Shown here: positions 1-6,534 of the stretch, piece by piece | Numbering within the stretch: the first letter of the stretch is position 1 | Layout: every line of letters begins with the position of its first letter | Source of the DNA: JANLQX01 sp031368095 | Lineage (GTDB): Bacteria > Actinomycetota > Acidimicrobiia > Acidimicrobiales > JANYDT01 | DNA: 12,605 nucleotides | Reading direction: 5' to 3' | NCBI GenBank assembly: GCA_031368095.1 | Contig: JANLQX010000380.1 | Coordinates: 1-12,605 of the forward strand | Position numbers and translations under genes: made by a program | Notes under the pieces: model-generated | The model's database searches: none | The model's input: the letters and a program-made list of their open reading frames with translations, nothing else | Told to the model about the DNA's origin: nothing

Positions 1-393
1 GCCGATGTTCACGGCGACGAAGAGTGCGGCCGGTACGACCATCCCTCCGAGCGCGGCGATTACCGGGAGGGCCGCACGCTTTGGATCGCGAAGTTCACCT
101 TCGACGAGTTCGCGTTTGATCTCCAGCCCCACCACGAAGAAGAACACCACCATGAGGGCTTCGTTGACCCAATGCCGCAGATCGAGGACCAGAGTGCGCG
201 ACGTGCCGAGGCTCACGCTCAGGTCGGTGTGCCAAAACGTTTGATACGACTCACGCCAAGGAGAATTCGACCACACCATGGCGAGCGTGGCGGCCACGAA
301 CAAGAGGACGCCGCTCGCCGCTTCGGCGGCAAGGAAGTCGCTCAGCGGTCGAATGGCCCGGTGTCCGAGGGTGCCCGACTCGCTGGAGCTCAT
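1..393 (-). CDS. nhaA: Na+/H+ antiporter NhaA, N-terminal part (cut by window edge)
   Basis: Secondary transporter of the inner membrane that exports Na+ in exchange for H+, for pH and sodium homeostasis. Only the first 131 codons lie in the window; the gene continues past position 1. Translation from the ATG at 393-391 gives the family's hallmarks: an amphipathic N-terminus, a first membrane helix with EAASGVLLF (about residues 24-32) ending in WSNSPW, then WVNEALMVVFFFVVGLEIKR (about 76-95) and RAALPVIAALGGMVVPA (about 105-121). These match the conserved NhaA segments around helices 1 to 3. The Asp pair that binds ions in helix 5 lies outside the window. There is no strong ribosome binding site. 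The RAM-domain gene ends 31 bases upstream on the same strand, so the two may be co-transcribed. The family call is secure; completeness cannot be judged. Confidence 0.93.
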   Translation of the reverse strand, partial: MSSSESGTLGHRAIRPLSDFLAAEAASGVLLFVAATLAMVWSNSPWRESYQTFWHTDLSVSLGTSRTLVLDLRHWVNEALMVVFFFVVGLEIKRELVEGELRDPKRAALPVIAALGGMVVPAALFVAVNIG

Positions 394-424
394 CGGAGGC
401 GCTGCTGGCACAACGCCACCGTAT

Positions 425-685
425 TCAGATGCTGGCGGTGTCGGCGGTGGAATACGTCCGGAAGGCAATCGACGTGCGGGTCTCTCGGACTCCCGGGAGA
501 CGACAGATGCGTTCCGTCACGATCGCTGCCACCGCCTCATGATCTCGGACCCAGAGGATGGCCAGCAGGTCGTGGTCCCCGGTCGTGGAATGGACTTCAC
601 GGACGCCGTCGAGGTCGGCAATGGCCGAACCGAGACTGGCGATGTTCGCCGGTTCGGCGGAGATGGAGACAAAGGCGGTGATCAT
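425..685 (-). CDS. Stand-alone Lrp/AsnC ligand-binding (RAM) domain protein
   Basis: An 86-residue protein that matches the C-terminal effector-binding domain of Lrp/AsnC regulators without any DNA-binding helix-turn-helix. It starts MITAFVSI, shows the pattern GVREVHSTTGDHDLLAILWV (about residues 27-46) typical of the alpha/beta RAM fold with its G-x-x-D ligand loop, and ends with a GVRETRTSIAF strand (about 65-75). Such proteins form ring-like dimer or tetramer assemblies and bind amino acids or other small molecules. A role as a regulator that acts by pairing with full-length Lrp proteins has been proposed for some. The ATG at 685 is preceded by GAGGA about 8 bases away. It lies 31 bases ahead of nhaA on the same strand and is divergent from the hydratase genes. 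Function is inferred from fold only; it could be a metabolite sensor for the antiporter or unrelated to it. Confidence 0.85.
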   Translation of the reverse strand: MITAFVSISAEPANIASLGSAIADLDGVREVHSTTGDHDLLAILWVRDHEAVAAIVTERICRLPGVRETRTSIAFRTYSTADTASI

Positions 686-785
686 GGGCGCGTCCTCGCA
701 CTCGGAAGTTCGCCAACCCTACGCGGTCGCCTTGGCCGCTGGGCCGGTTGGCACGCAACAGCGGTCCACCGCAAGACTGTGCGCT
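686..785. promoter_or_regulatory. Divergent intergenic region with small palindrome
   Basis: This 100-base gap separates the RAM-domain gene (minus) and the HadA-like gene (plus), so it must hold both promoters. Towards the plus strand there is a TTGGCA (748-753, one mismatch to TTGACA) and a weak AAGACT (773-778) ending 7 bases before the ATG at 786. Between them sits a perfect short palindrome, GCGGTccACCGC (761-772), placed where a repressor would block polymerase. Towards the minus strand TAGGGT (721-716) could be a -10 box. These are consensus matches only. Confidence 0.4.
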
Positions 786-1274
786 ATGGCCTTTGAATTG
801 ACTGACGAGATGCGTGCCGTAATCGGCGTGGAGGGGAAGCCGTGGCCGGTCGAGTTCACGTCGACCGGCATTCGTGGCTTTGCTCGGGGGGTCGGGTACA
901 CCGACCCGGTGTACTACGACGTCGCCGCCGCCCAAGCGGCGGGCTACGCCAATCTTCCGGCCCCGCCGACGTACAGCGGAATTCCGGTCTTCATCCCCGG
1001 CCAGAACGACGATCGATACGGGGCGCCATTGGCGACCGATCAGCCACACCTACGTCACGGATTGAAAAACGTGCTCGACGGAGGCACGGAGCATCACTAT
1101 GTGCGCATACCGGTTGCGGGCGAGACTCTCTTCAGCACCGGCAAGGTTGCCAACCTTGAAGTGAAGGAGTCGCGAGCTCTCGGGACGATGCTCGTCATCA
1201 CCAGTGAGTCCACGTTCCGTGACGCCGCCGGCGAGGTCGTGTTCACGACTCGCGGCCAAGGCATCTTCTACTGA
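786..1274 (+). CDS. MaoC-like dehydratase N-terminal-domain protein (HadA/HadC-like subunit)
   Basis: A 162-residue single hot-dog-fold protein of the MaoC N-terminal (FAS1_DH-like) type. In mycobacteria the equivalent HadA or HadC subunit pairs with HadB to dehydrate (3R)-hydroxyacyl-ACP in fatty acid elongation; related pairs hydrate enoyl-CoA in lipid or sterol breakdown. Visible signs are the LPAPPTYSGIPVF segment (about residues 58-70), the LDGGTEHHYVRIPVAGETL stretch (about 98-116, the family's G-x-x-x-x-Y-x-R-P-V-x-x-G-x-x-L pattern) and a C-terminal GEVVFTTRGQGIFY strand. It has no G-D-x-N-P-x-H catalytic motif, as expected for the structural and substrate-channel subunit. The catalytic partner follows after 24 bases. 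I chose the ATG at 786 because homology begins there; an in-frame ATG at 558 would add 76 residues that run antisense to the RAM gene. There is no clear ribosome binding site, so a leaderless start is possible. The physiological substrate cannot be told. Confidence 0.85.
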   Translation: MAFELTDEMRAVIGVEGKPWPVEFTSTGIRGFARGVGYTDPVYYDVAAAQAAGYANLPAPPTYSGIPVFIPGQNDDRYGAPLATDQPHLRHGLKNVLDGGTEHHYVRIPVAGETLFSTGKVANLEVKESRALGTMLVITSESTFRDAAGEVVFTTRGQGIFY

Positions 1275-1298
1275 TCTCGAAAATCACAAGGACTTTCA

Positions 1299-1709
1299 AT
1301 GACACTCTCTTTTGACTCCATCACCGTTGGCGACGAACTGCCGCTGCTCACCAAGACTCCGGGGCGCGAGCAGCTGGTGAAATACGCCGCCGGTTCGGGC
1401 GACTTCAACCCTCTGCACTACGACGCAGACTTTGCGCAGGCGAAGGCGATCGGCGACAACATCGTTCACGGCCGGATGAAGTATGCGTCTCTCGGTCAGG
1501 TCGTCTCGGACTGGGCCGGACACGCTGCGGTCGTGTCTTCGATCTCATGCCAGTACCGCGGTATGGACCTCCAGGGAAAGACCTTCACTGTGGGGGGCAC
1601 GGTGACTTCTAAGGACGAAAGCGCGCGTACTGTCGAAATCGACGTCTGGACCAAGGACGCCAGCGGTGCCGTCACCACGCCCGGCAAGGCCACACTGCGC
1701 TTTCGCTAG
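1299..1709 (+). CDS. MaoC-family (R)-hydroxyacyl dehydratase / enoyl hydratase, HadB-like catalytic subunit
   Basis: A 136-residue hot-dog-fold hydratase/dehydratase acting on (3R)-hydroxyacyl thioesters. The hydratase-2 signature is complete: YAAGSGDFNPLHYDADFA (residues 29-46), with the catalytic Asp35 and His40, at nearly the same numbers as in mycobacterial HadB. A second conserved element, IVHGRMKYASLGQVV, follows at about residues 53-67. The length fits the family. An AAGGA ribosome binding site (1288-1292) sits 6 bases before the ATG. It lies 24 bases downstream of the non-catalytic subunit, which implies a HadAB-type heterodimer made from one mRNA. No other fatty acid synthesis gene is next to it, so either a biosynthetic (ACP) or a catabolic (CoA) role is open. 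The following gene converges on it with 27 bases between the stops and no clear hairpin terminator. Confidence 0.9.
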   Translation: MTLSFDSITVGDELPLLTKTPGREQLVKYAAGSGDFNPLHYDADFAQAKAIGDNIVHGRMKYASLGQVVSDWAGHAAVVSSISCQYRGMDLQGKTFTVGGTVTSKDESARTVEIDVWTKDASGAVTTPGKATLRFR

Positions 1710-1736
1710 TTCGACTTCGGAACGTTGCCATGCCAC

Positions 1737-2954
1737 TCATCGAAGGAGGGACCTGGCGAGGGCGAGTGGGTTGCCGGTGGCCAGGCGTCGTTGTAGACGA
1801 GCCGGCACGTGGCGAAACACCTTCCACATCACAGCGGCGAGTTCACTGCTGCTCGCCTCGCCTCCGAGATAGATCGAGGCGTTCTGCGGGCCGAGCGCGA
1901 AGAACGCGTCGAAAAATGCTCGGAGATCGCGTTGGTCCATGGTGAGGACTCGTTCGAGTCCATAGCTTTCGAGCCGACGCGCCTTCACCCGGTCGTCGGT
2001 CCACATCGCCTGCCACACATGCTGCGCGACCGCGTCGAGGCCTCCATCAAGTTCGATACGTTCTGCGATGGCCGCGGCGATGCGTGGCGCCGCCCGCAAC
2101 GAAGCGGCAACCGAGTACCCCGTTGCGGGATGGACGAGGGCGGCAGTCGCCCCGAGCCCGATCGTTCGCTGGTCGCGTCGGGGAAGGGGCAGGTCCATCG
2201 GAAAGGACACCCGTTCAACGGCGTGCGTTGCCACGATCCGAAGATCGTCGGCGCGCAGACGATCGTGGAGCCGCCGTTCGAGTTCATCAAAGCTGAGCCC
2301 CGGCCGCCCAGCGAGTGAGGTTTCCTCGACGAGCCAGCGTCCGTCGATCGGCAGGACGTAGGAGAACGATGGCGACGCCCGATCCGGTCCCCGCCAGTCC
2401 ATCAGGGTGCACGTTCCGTCCGGCAGTGGTGACCGATCGAACTCAGCCACGATGCCGTAGGCCGTCTGGAGGGCGCTTGGTTGGGTGACGCGTTCACGAT
2501 CCACGAACGTCGAAGCAGCTCCGCTTCCGTCGAGTACAAGCCGGGCCCGTATCGAAGTGCCCCGACTCACGACGATGGTCGATCCGGCAACGTCGTGCTC
2601 GATCGAAACGACGTGGCCCGAGCGAACCGTGAGCAGTCCGTGTCCCGCCGTTTCTCGGAGCGCCGTCGACAGGGCCTCGTTGTCGAATCTTCCGTAGTCC
2701 CGCCCGGCGGTCTGATGCCGATCGCCGATCACGTTCACGGTCGAAAATACCTGCGCCCATATCTTCGCGCCACCGGTCAATGCGGAAACCGACGCATCTA
2801 CCTGGTCTACCCACACGCCATAGGTATTCGTCCAGATGGCCTGGGGATTCGGGGCGATGAGCGTGACCGACAATCCAGTCGGCGCCAGCGCCGCCGCCGT
2901 TGCCCATGCGGCCGGCCCCGACCCGATGATCGCAACATCGGCTTCTCGACTCAC
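1737..2954 (-). CDS. crtL: Lycopene beta-cyclase, CrtL/CrtY flavoprotein type
   Basis: A 405-residue NAD(P)/FAD-dependent cyclase expected to close the ends of lycopene into beta-type rings, giving gamma- or beta-carotene in or at the membrane. Motifs in order: N-terminal dinucleotide-binding VAIIGSGPAAWATA (residues 7-20), TYGVWVDQ (44-51), a LVLDGSGA strand (139-146) of the FAD fold, QTAYGIVAE (163-171), LMDWRGP (184-190), FSYVLP...VEETSL (197-214) and ALVHPATGYSVAASLRAAP (272-290). The EET and HP-x-TGY motifs are diagnostic of lycopene cyclases. The start is GTG, since no in-frame ATG fits; a GGAG lies about 12 bases upstream, a rather long spacing. The SPFH gene ends 24 bases upstream, so the two are probably co-transcribed. 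No phytoene synthase, desaturase or beta-carotene cleavage gene is in the window, so carotenoid supply must be encoded elsewhere. Ring type (mono- or bicyclic) cannot be decided here. Confidence 0.9.
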   Translation of the reverse strand: MSREADVAIIGSGPAAWATAAALAPTGLSVTLIAPNPQAIWTNTYGVWVDQVDASVSALTGGAKIWAQVFSTVNVIGDRHQTAGRDYGRFDNEALSTALRETAGHGLLTVRSGHVVSIEHDVAGSTIVVSRGTSIRARLVLDGSGAASTFVDRERVTQPSALQTAYGIVAEFDRSPLPDGTCTLMDWRGPDRASPSFSYVLPIDGRWLVEETSLAGRPGLSFDELERRLHDRLRADDLRIVATHAVERVSFPMDLPLPRRDQRTIGLGATAALVHPATGYSVAASLRAAPRIAAAIAERIELDGGLDAVAQHVWQAMWTDDRVKARRLESYGLERVLTMDQRDLRAFFDAFFALGPQNASIYLGGEASSSELAAVMWKVFRHVPARLQRRLATGNPLALARSLLR

Positions 2955-2978
2955 CCGGCCATTCTGCTCCTAGAGTCT

Positions 2979-3908
2979 CTAGCTCGGCTCCCGGATCACG
3001 TTCAGCTGGCTCATGGCGAGAAGATCGCGGAACTGATTCTCCATGCCTTTCGGGGAACCGTCGAGAAACAGCACATTGCCCTTGCCGTATTCGGCGACGT
3101 GGCGAACTGCCTCCGTCCACATGGCGAACAGGATCAGACCGGTGTCGACGTTTTGGGCTTCCAACTGCTTGGCCGACTCCGCCAAACCCTTGGCCACCTC
3201 CTCGCGGAACAGGGCCACGCCCTGGCCTCGGAGTTGCGATGCGCTCCGCTCGGCCTGCGCGGCGATCTGGATGGCGTTGCCCTCGGCCTCGGCCTCTTTT
3301 GTCCGACGGATCAGGAGCGCGTCACCCTGGTTGGTGGCGGCCGCCTTGAGGTTGTTGGAAGCAACGACCTGGGCCATCGATTCGGTGATGACGGAGTCGA
3401 AGGTGATGTCGTTGAGGGCCAGATCGATGAGGTGATAGCCCCACCCTTCGAGCGTGGCGTCGAGCTGATTCTTGACTTCTTCGACGATCTCTCGCCGCAG
3501 ACCGAGGATCTCCGCTTGACGCTTGGTGGCCACGAACCCGCGAGTCGAACCTTCGATGGTGCGGATCAACGCAGTGAGGAAATCCTTCTCGCTCTGGAAC
3601 TTGAACGCAACGTTCTTGAGCGTCTCCTCCTGTTCGTTCACCACCGCGTAAAGAAGCATTGCTTTGAAGTAGACGTTGGCCTGGTCCTGGGTGATGGCCT
3701 GAAACTCGATCTCGATCGAGCGGTTCTGAATCGACACCCGGCTCGAGATCTTTTCGACGATCGGGAGCAAGAAGTTCAATCCCGGCCGGAGGATACGGCG
3801 GTACTTTCCGAACACCGTCACGATCGCCACATTGCCCTGCTCGACCGTCTTGACGGAAAGAACGATCAGGATTACCAGCAGGACGAGAACGATGGGAATG
3901 GCAGCCAC
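2979..3908 (-). CDS. SPFH/band 7 (stomatin/prohibitin-like) membrane protein
   Basis: A 309-residue membrane-anchored SPFH-domain protein. Residues 4-18 form one hydrophobic N-terminal helix (IPIVLVLLVILIVLS). Then comes the band 7 domain, starting VEQGNVAIVTVFGKYRRILRPG (about 22-43: the typical V-x-x-G-x-x-x-V-x-x-F-G-K-y pattern) and continuing to about residue 180. A long Ala/Glu-rich helical segment follows (about 185-250, with TKEAEAEGNAIQIAAQAERS), which in this family forms coiled coils and oligomeric cages. The C-terminal tail is LLAMSQLNVIREPS. These proteins scaffold membrane microdomains or act with membrane proteases. The GTG start has a good GGAGG site 7 bases upstream (3916-3920 on the plus strand). 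It follows the flavoprotein gene by 85 bases and precedes the lycopene cyclase by 24. No NfeD-type partner is adjacent, which argues against the classic SPFH-NfeD operon. Confidence 0.9.
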   Translation of the reverse strand: MAAIPIVLVLLVILIVLSVKTVEQGNVAIVTVFGKYRRILRPGLNFLLPIVEKISSRVSIQNRSIEIEFQAITQDQANVYFKAMLLYAVVNEQEETLKNVAFKFQSEKDFLTALIRTIEGSTRGFVATKRQAEILGLRREIVEEVKNQLDATLEGWGYHLIDLALNDITFDSVITESMAQVVASNNLKAAATNQGDALLIRRTKEAEAEGNAIQIAAQAERSASQLRGQGVALFREEVAKGLAESAKQLEAQNVDTGLILFAMWTEAVRHVAEYGKGNVLFLDGSPKGMENQFRDLLAMSQLNVIREPS

Positions 3909-3959
3909 CTGTGAACCTCCACGTTCGACCCGGACGGACGCCGAGCCGACAACTGCGAC

Positions 3960-3965
3960 CGTATA
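3960..3965 (-). promoter_or_regulatory. Possible -10 box for the SPFH-crtL unit
   Basis: Read on the minus strand, TATACG lies 51 bases ahead of the SPFH start codon in the 85-base gap after the flavoprotein gene. The AT-rich step stands out in GC-rich surroundings, and its position would give a leader of about 45 bases carrying the GGAGG ribosome binding site. I see no convincing -35 box. This is a weak call. Confidence 0.25.
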
Positions 3966-3993
3966 CCCCCGGTTGTCCGCTCTTCGCGATCGG

Positions 3994-4638
3994 TCAGTAG
4001 AAACCTTCGCGCCGGGCGTAGCGTTCAGCGCGTGCGGCGTCGTAGGCAGCAGCGTCGAAGTCGGGATCGCGTTCGGCGTTGATGCGCCGGAGGATTTCCC
4101 CGCCTGTGGCCAAGCCGTCGTTGGTCTGAAACATATTCGGGTCCCACAGGTGCGAGCGCAGAAGCGCCTTCGGGCACTGCGTGTAGGCCTCTTCGATCTC
4201 GACGACGATGCCGAGCTTCGGCACCTTGTTCTCGAGTTCGCTCGGGGCTAGCACCGTCGGATCGTCGGTGAGCCAGGCCTTCCCGTTGACCCGGAACGTT
4301 TCGCCCACGCCCGGGAGGAGAAAGAGCACGCCGATCCGGCCGGTCTCGATCACGTTGCGGAGGGTGTCAGCAAGCTTGTTCCCGGGACGCTCGGGTATGA
4401 GCAGCGTCGTGTCGTCGAGGATGCGCACGAACCCCGCCGGATCGCCACGCGGGCTCACGTCGCATCGTCCGCTGTCATCGACGGTGGCGAGACAGACGAA
4501 CGGCGAGCGTTCGATGAACACGCAGGTGAGTTCGTTGAGGCGGTTGGTGATCTTTGAGCTGACGACGGCTTGCGGCGCTCCGATCAGCGCTCGAAGCTCA
4601 CCCAACGAGGAGAGGCGATGGATAGACGAGAGATCCAT
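3994..4638 (-). CDS. FMN-binding PPOX-type flavoprotein, MSMEG_1061-like family
   Basis: A 214-residue pyridoxamine 5'-phosphate oxidase-like split-barrel protein, expected to bind FMN or F420 and to reduce or oxidise an unknown small molecule. Visible features are FIERSPFVCLATVDDSGRCDVSPRGDP (about residues 41-67; A-T-x-x-x-x-G-x-x-D-x-S-P-R-G-D is the core of this subfamily), LLIPERPGNKLADTLRNVIETGRIGVLFLLPG (about 78-109) and AYTQCPKALLRSHLW (about 149-163). Reading is also open to a TTG at 4680, but I chose the ATG at 4638: the extra 14 residues show no family resemblance, and a TACGGT box ends 7 bases before this ATG, which suits a leaderless mRNA. It is divergent from the helicase with 101 bases between. 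The substrate is unknown; the neighbours give no firm clue. Confidence 0.87.
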   Translation of the reverse strand: MDLSSIHRLSSLGELRALIGAPQAVVSSKITNRLNELTCVFIERSPFVCLATVDDSGRCDVSPRGDPAGFVRILDDTTLLIPERPGNKLADTLRNVIETGRIGVLFLLPGVGETFRVNGKAWLTDDPTVLAPSELENKVPKLGIVVEIEEAYTQCPKALLRSHLWDPNMFQTNDGLATGGEILRRINAERDPDFDAAAYDAARAERYARREGFY

Positions 4639-4645
4639 GGAACCG

Positions 4646-4651
4646 ACCGTA
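4646..4651 (-). promoter_or_regulatory. Leaderless-type -10 box of the flavoprotein gene
   Basis: TACGGT on the minus strand fits the actinobacterial -10 pattern TAnnnT and ends 7 bases before the ATG at 4638. Transcription would then begin at or next to the start codon. No Shine-Dalgarno sequence lies ahead of this ATG, which agrees. No clear -35 box is seen. Confidence 0.5.
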
Positions 4652-4727
4652 CTTGCCGTGATAACCCGTTTTGCGGGCAATCTCGGCTCTCGCGTCGGTG
4701 ACGAAACGGCCGTTGCCGTGCGCCGAG

Positions 4728-4733
4728 TATCGT
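4728..4733 (+). promoter_or_regulatory. Leaderless-type -10 box of the helicase gene
   Basis: TATCGT matches TAnnnT and ends 6 bases before the GTG at 4740. There is no ribosome binding site ahead of this GTG. The match in position and form to the boxes at 4646-4651 and 10046-10051 supports the assignment. No good -35 box is visible. Confidence 0.5.
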
Positions 4734-4739
4734 CTTCGC

Positions 4740-6494
4740 GTGAGTAGCAGCCAGGAAACCACCGGATTCGCCGACCTCGGGCTGCGCGACGAGCTCCTTT
4801 CGGCGATCGAATCGCTCGGATACGAAGAGCCCACTCCGATTCAGCGTGAGACGATCCCGCTCATTCTGAGCGGCCGTGATCTGATCGGGCAGGCGGCCAC
4901 GGGAACCGGCAAAACGGCGGCGTTCGCCCTTCCGATCCTGCAGGCCATCCCCGAAGGACGAGGAAAACCTGCCCCGTTCGCACTGGTGCTAGTGCCGACC
5001 CGAGAGCTCGCCGTCCAAGTCTCGGAAGCTATGTACAAATACGGTCGAGTGCTCAACGCTCGCGTCGTCCCGATCTACGGCGGCCAACCGATCGGCCGTC
5101 AGCTTCAGGCATTGTCCAACGGTGTCCATGTCGTCGTGGCCACGCCGGGCCGGGCCATGGACCACATCGCTCGTGGCACGCTTTCGCTGGACAGCATCTC
5201 CATCGTGGTCCTCGACGAGGCCGACGAAATGCTCGATATGGGCTTTGCAGACGACATCGAGGAGATCCTCAAGTCCACGCCGGACTCACGCCAGACCGTC
5301 ATGTTCTCGGCGACGATTCCGCCCCGAATCAACGCCATTGCCAAGCGCCATCTCCGTGATCCGCTCAAGATCCAGATCGGCCTTGGTGACACAAAGCTGG
5401 GCAAGGCACTCGTTCGGCAGGCGGTCTACGTGGTGCAGCGGTCGCACAAGCCCGCCGCGCTCGGCCGTGTCCTCGACGTCGAAGCTCCGGGCGCCACGAT
5501 CGTGTTTTGTCGTACCCGCAATGAAGTGGAGCAGCTCACCGAGACCATGAATGGTCGGGGCTACCGGGCCGAAGCGCTGCATGGTGGACTCGGCCAGGAG
5601 TCGCGCGATCGGGTCATGGCCCGTATTCGTTCCGGGGCCACGGAGTTGCTCATCGCCACCGACGTCGCGGCTCGAGGTCTCGACATCGATTCCCTCACCC
5701 ACGTGGTGAATTACGACGTGCCCTCGGCCCCCGAGGCCTACGTGCATCGCATCGGACGCGTTGGTCGCGCTGGACGCGAAGGAGTGGCGATCACGCTCGC
5801 CGAGCCTCGCGAGCAGCGTCTGCTGGAGAACATCGAGCGGCTCACCAAGCAAAAGATCGATGTCCAGAAGGTCCCATCGGTCGCTGATCTCCGAGCCCGT
5901 CAAATGGAGCTCACCGTCGAAACGCTTCGCACGGCGCTGACCGCCGATGATCTCGAGAACTACACCGGCGTGCTCAACATGCTCACCGAGTTCGACCAGC
6001 GCGACATTGCGCTCGCCGCCATCCGCCTCGCCCACCTGTCCAGTGGTGCTGTTATGGACGAGCAGGAGATCCCCGACGCTTCGTCGCGGATGAAGCGGAC
6101 CGATGGCCCACAGGGTCGCTACGACGCCGGCGGTGCTGATCGCTGGGCCAACGACGGACCGCGCAAACCGCGACCGAAGTCCGGCGAATGGAACGACCGC
6201 CCCGCCCGTGCCTCGGATCAGGGTGGTTCGGGAGAGCGTTTCGCCGGCGTCACGTCGAAGCTCTATATCGGCCTCGGCCACAAAGACGGCGTTCGCGCCG
6301 GGGATCTCGTTGGGTCCATCGCCAACGAAAGTGGTCTCAGCGGCAAGCAGATCGGTCCGATCCGGATCTCCGAGCATTTCGCCGTGGTCGGCGTTCCGGA
6401 AGCCGCGGCCGAAAACGTCATCGCGGTCATGCGCAAGACGATGATCAAGGGCAAGAAGGTCACCGTTCGGCGCTTCATCGAGGACCCGCAGTAA
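4740..6494 (+). CDS. deaD: DEAD-box RNA helicase, DeaD/CsdA-like, with DbpA-type RNA-binding domain
   Basis: A 584-residue ATP-dependent RNA helicase of the cytoplasm, likely acting in ribosome assembly, RNA turnover or cold adaptation. All core motifs are present: Q motif with F10 and PTPIQ (31-35), motif I ATGTGKT (53-59, Lys58), PTRELA, GGQP, TPGR, motif II DEAD (159-162), motif III SAT (190-192), IVFCRTRNE (motif IV), ATDVAARGLDID (motif V) and HRIGRVGRAG (motif VI, 336-345). A Gly/Arg/Asp/Pro-rich basic linker (about 445-505) leads to a C-terminal DbpA-like RNA-binding domain, KLYIGLGHKDGVRAGDLVG onward (507-580), as in E. coli DeaD. I chose the GTG at 4740 because homology starts directly after it and a TATCGT box precedes it; a TTG at 4671 would add 23 residues without resemblance. 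It is divergent from the flavoprotein gene and convergent with aglG. Confidence 0.95.
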   Translation: MSSSQETTGFADLGLRDELLSAIESLGYEEPTPIQRETIPLILSGRDLIGQAATGTGKTAAFALPILQAIPEGRGKPAPFALVLVPTRELAVQVSEAMYKYGRVLNARVVPIYGGQPIGRQLQALSNGVHVVVATPGRAMDHIARGTLSLDSISIVVLDEADEMLDMGFADDIEEILKSTPDSRQTVMFSATIPPRINAIAKRHLRDPLKIQIGLGDTKLGKALVRQAVYVVQRSHKPAALGRVLDVEAPGATIVFCRTRNEVEQLTETMNGRGYRAEALHGGLGQESRDRVMARIRSGATELLIATDVAARGLDIDSLTHVVNYDVPSAPEAYVHRIGRVGRAGREGVAITLAEPREQRLLENIERLTKQKIDVQKVPSVADLRARQMELTVETLRTALTADDLENYTGVLNMLTEFDQRDIALAAIRLAHLSSGAVMDEQEIPDASSRMKRTDGPQGRYDAGGADRWANDGPRKPRPKSGEWNDRPARASDQGGSGERFAGVTSKLYIGLGHKDGVRAGDLVGSIANESGLSGKQIGPIRISEHFAVVGVPEAAAENVIAVMRKTMIKGKKVTVRRFIEDPQ

Positions 6495-6510
6495 CCCTGG
6501 GCTCGGTCAT

Positions 6511-6534
6511 TAACTCGCCAAGTCTGGCGAGTTA
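6511..6534. terminator. Convergent hairpin between helicase and aglG
   Basis: A perfect 10-bp inverted repeat with a 4-base loop: TAACTCGCCA (6511-6520), AGTC, TGGCGAGTTA (6525-6534). It starts 17 bases after the helicase stop, and its right arm contains the aglG stop codon (TAA on the minus strand, 6534-6532). Lying between two converging genes it could end transcription from both sides. Neither side has a long U-run, so it may work as a Rho-aided terminator or 3'-end stabiliser rather than a classic intrinsic one. Confidence 0.65.

Noticed and set aside
558..785. Upstream extension of the HadA-like gene to an ATG at 558
   Set aside because: The added 76 residues are antisense to the RAM-domain gene and do not resemble MaoC proteins; homology begins at the ATG at 786.
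172..796. Plus-strand frames over the left edge
   Set aside because: They are antisense to nhaA and the RAM-domain gene, whose translations match known families.
2481..3914. 477-residue plus-strand open frame
   Set aside because: It runs antisense through crtL and the SPFH gene, both of which have full family motifs. Its product is rich in Arg, Gly and Asp with no recognisable fold, as expected from the complement of GC-rich codons.
3946..3978. GACAAC/GTTGTC inverted repeat (arms 3948-3953 and 3972-3977) after the flavoprotein gene as a terminator
   Set aside because: Arms are only 6 bp with an 18-base loop and no U-run; this is within chance for a GC-rich gap.
4639..4680. TTG start for the flavoprotein
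   Set aside because: The ATG at 4638 has a leaderless-type -10 box at the right distance, and the 14 extra residues carry no family motif.
4671..4739. TTG start for the helicase
   Set aside because: The extra residues are not helicase-like and would overlap the divergent promoter boxes; the GTG at 4740 directly precedes the Q-motif region.
5286..6377. 363-residue minus-strand open frame
   Set aside because: It lies wholly inside the helicase gene on the other strand; the helicase motifs are complete, and the antisense product shows no family signs.
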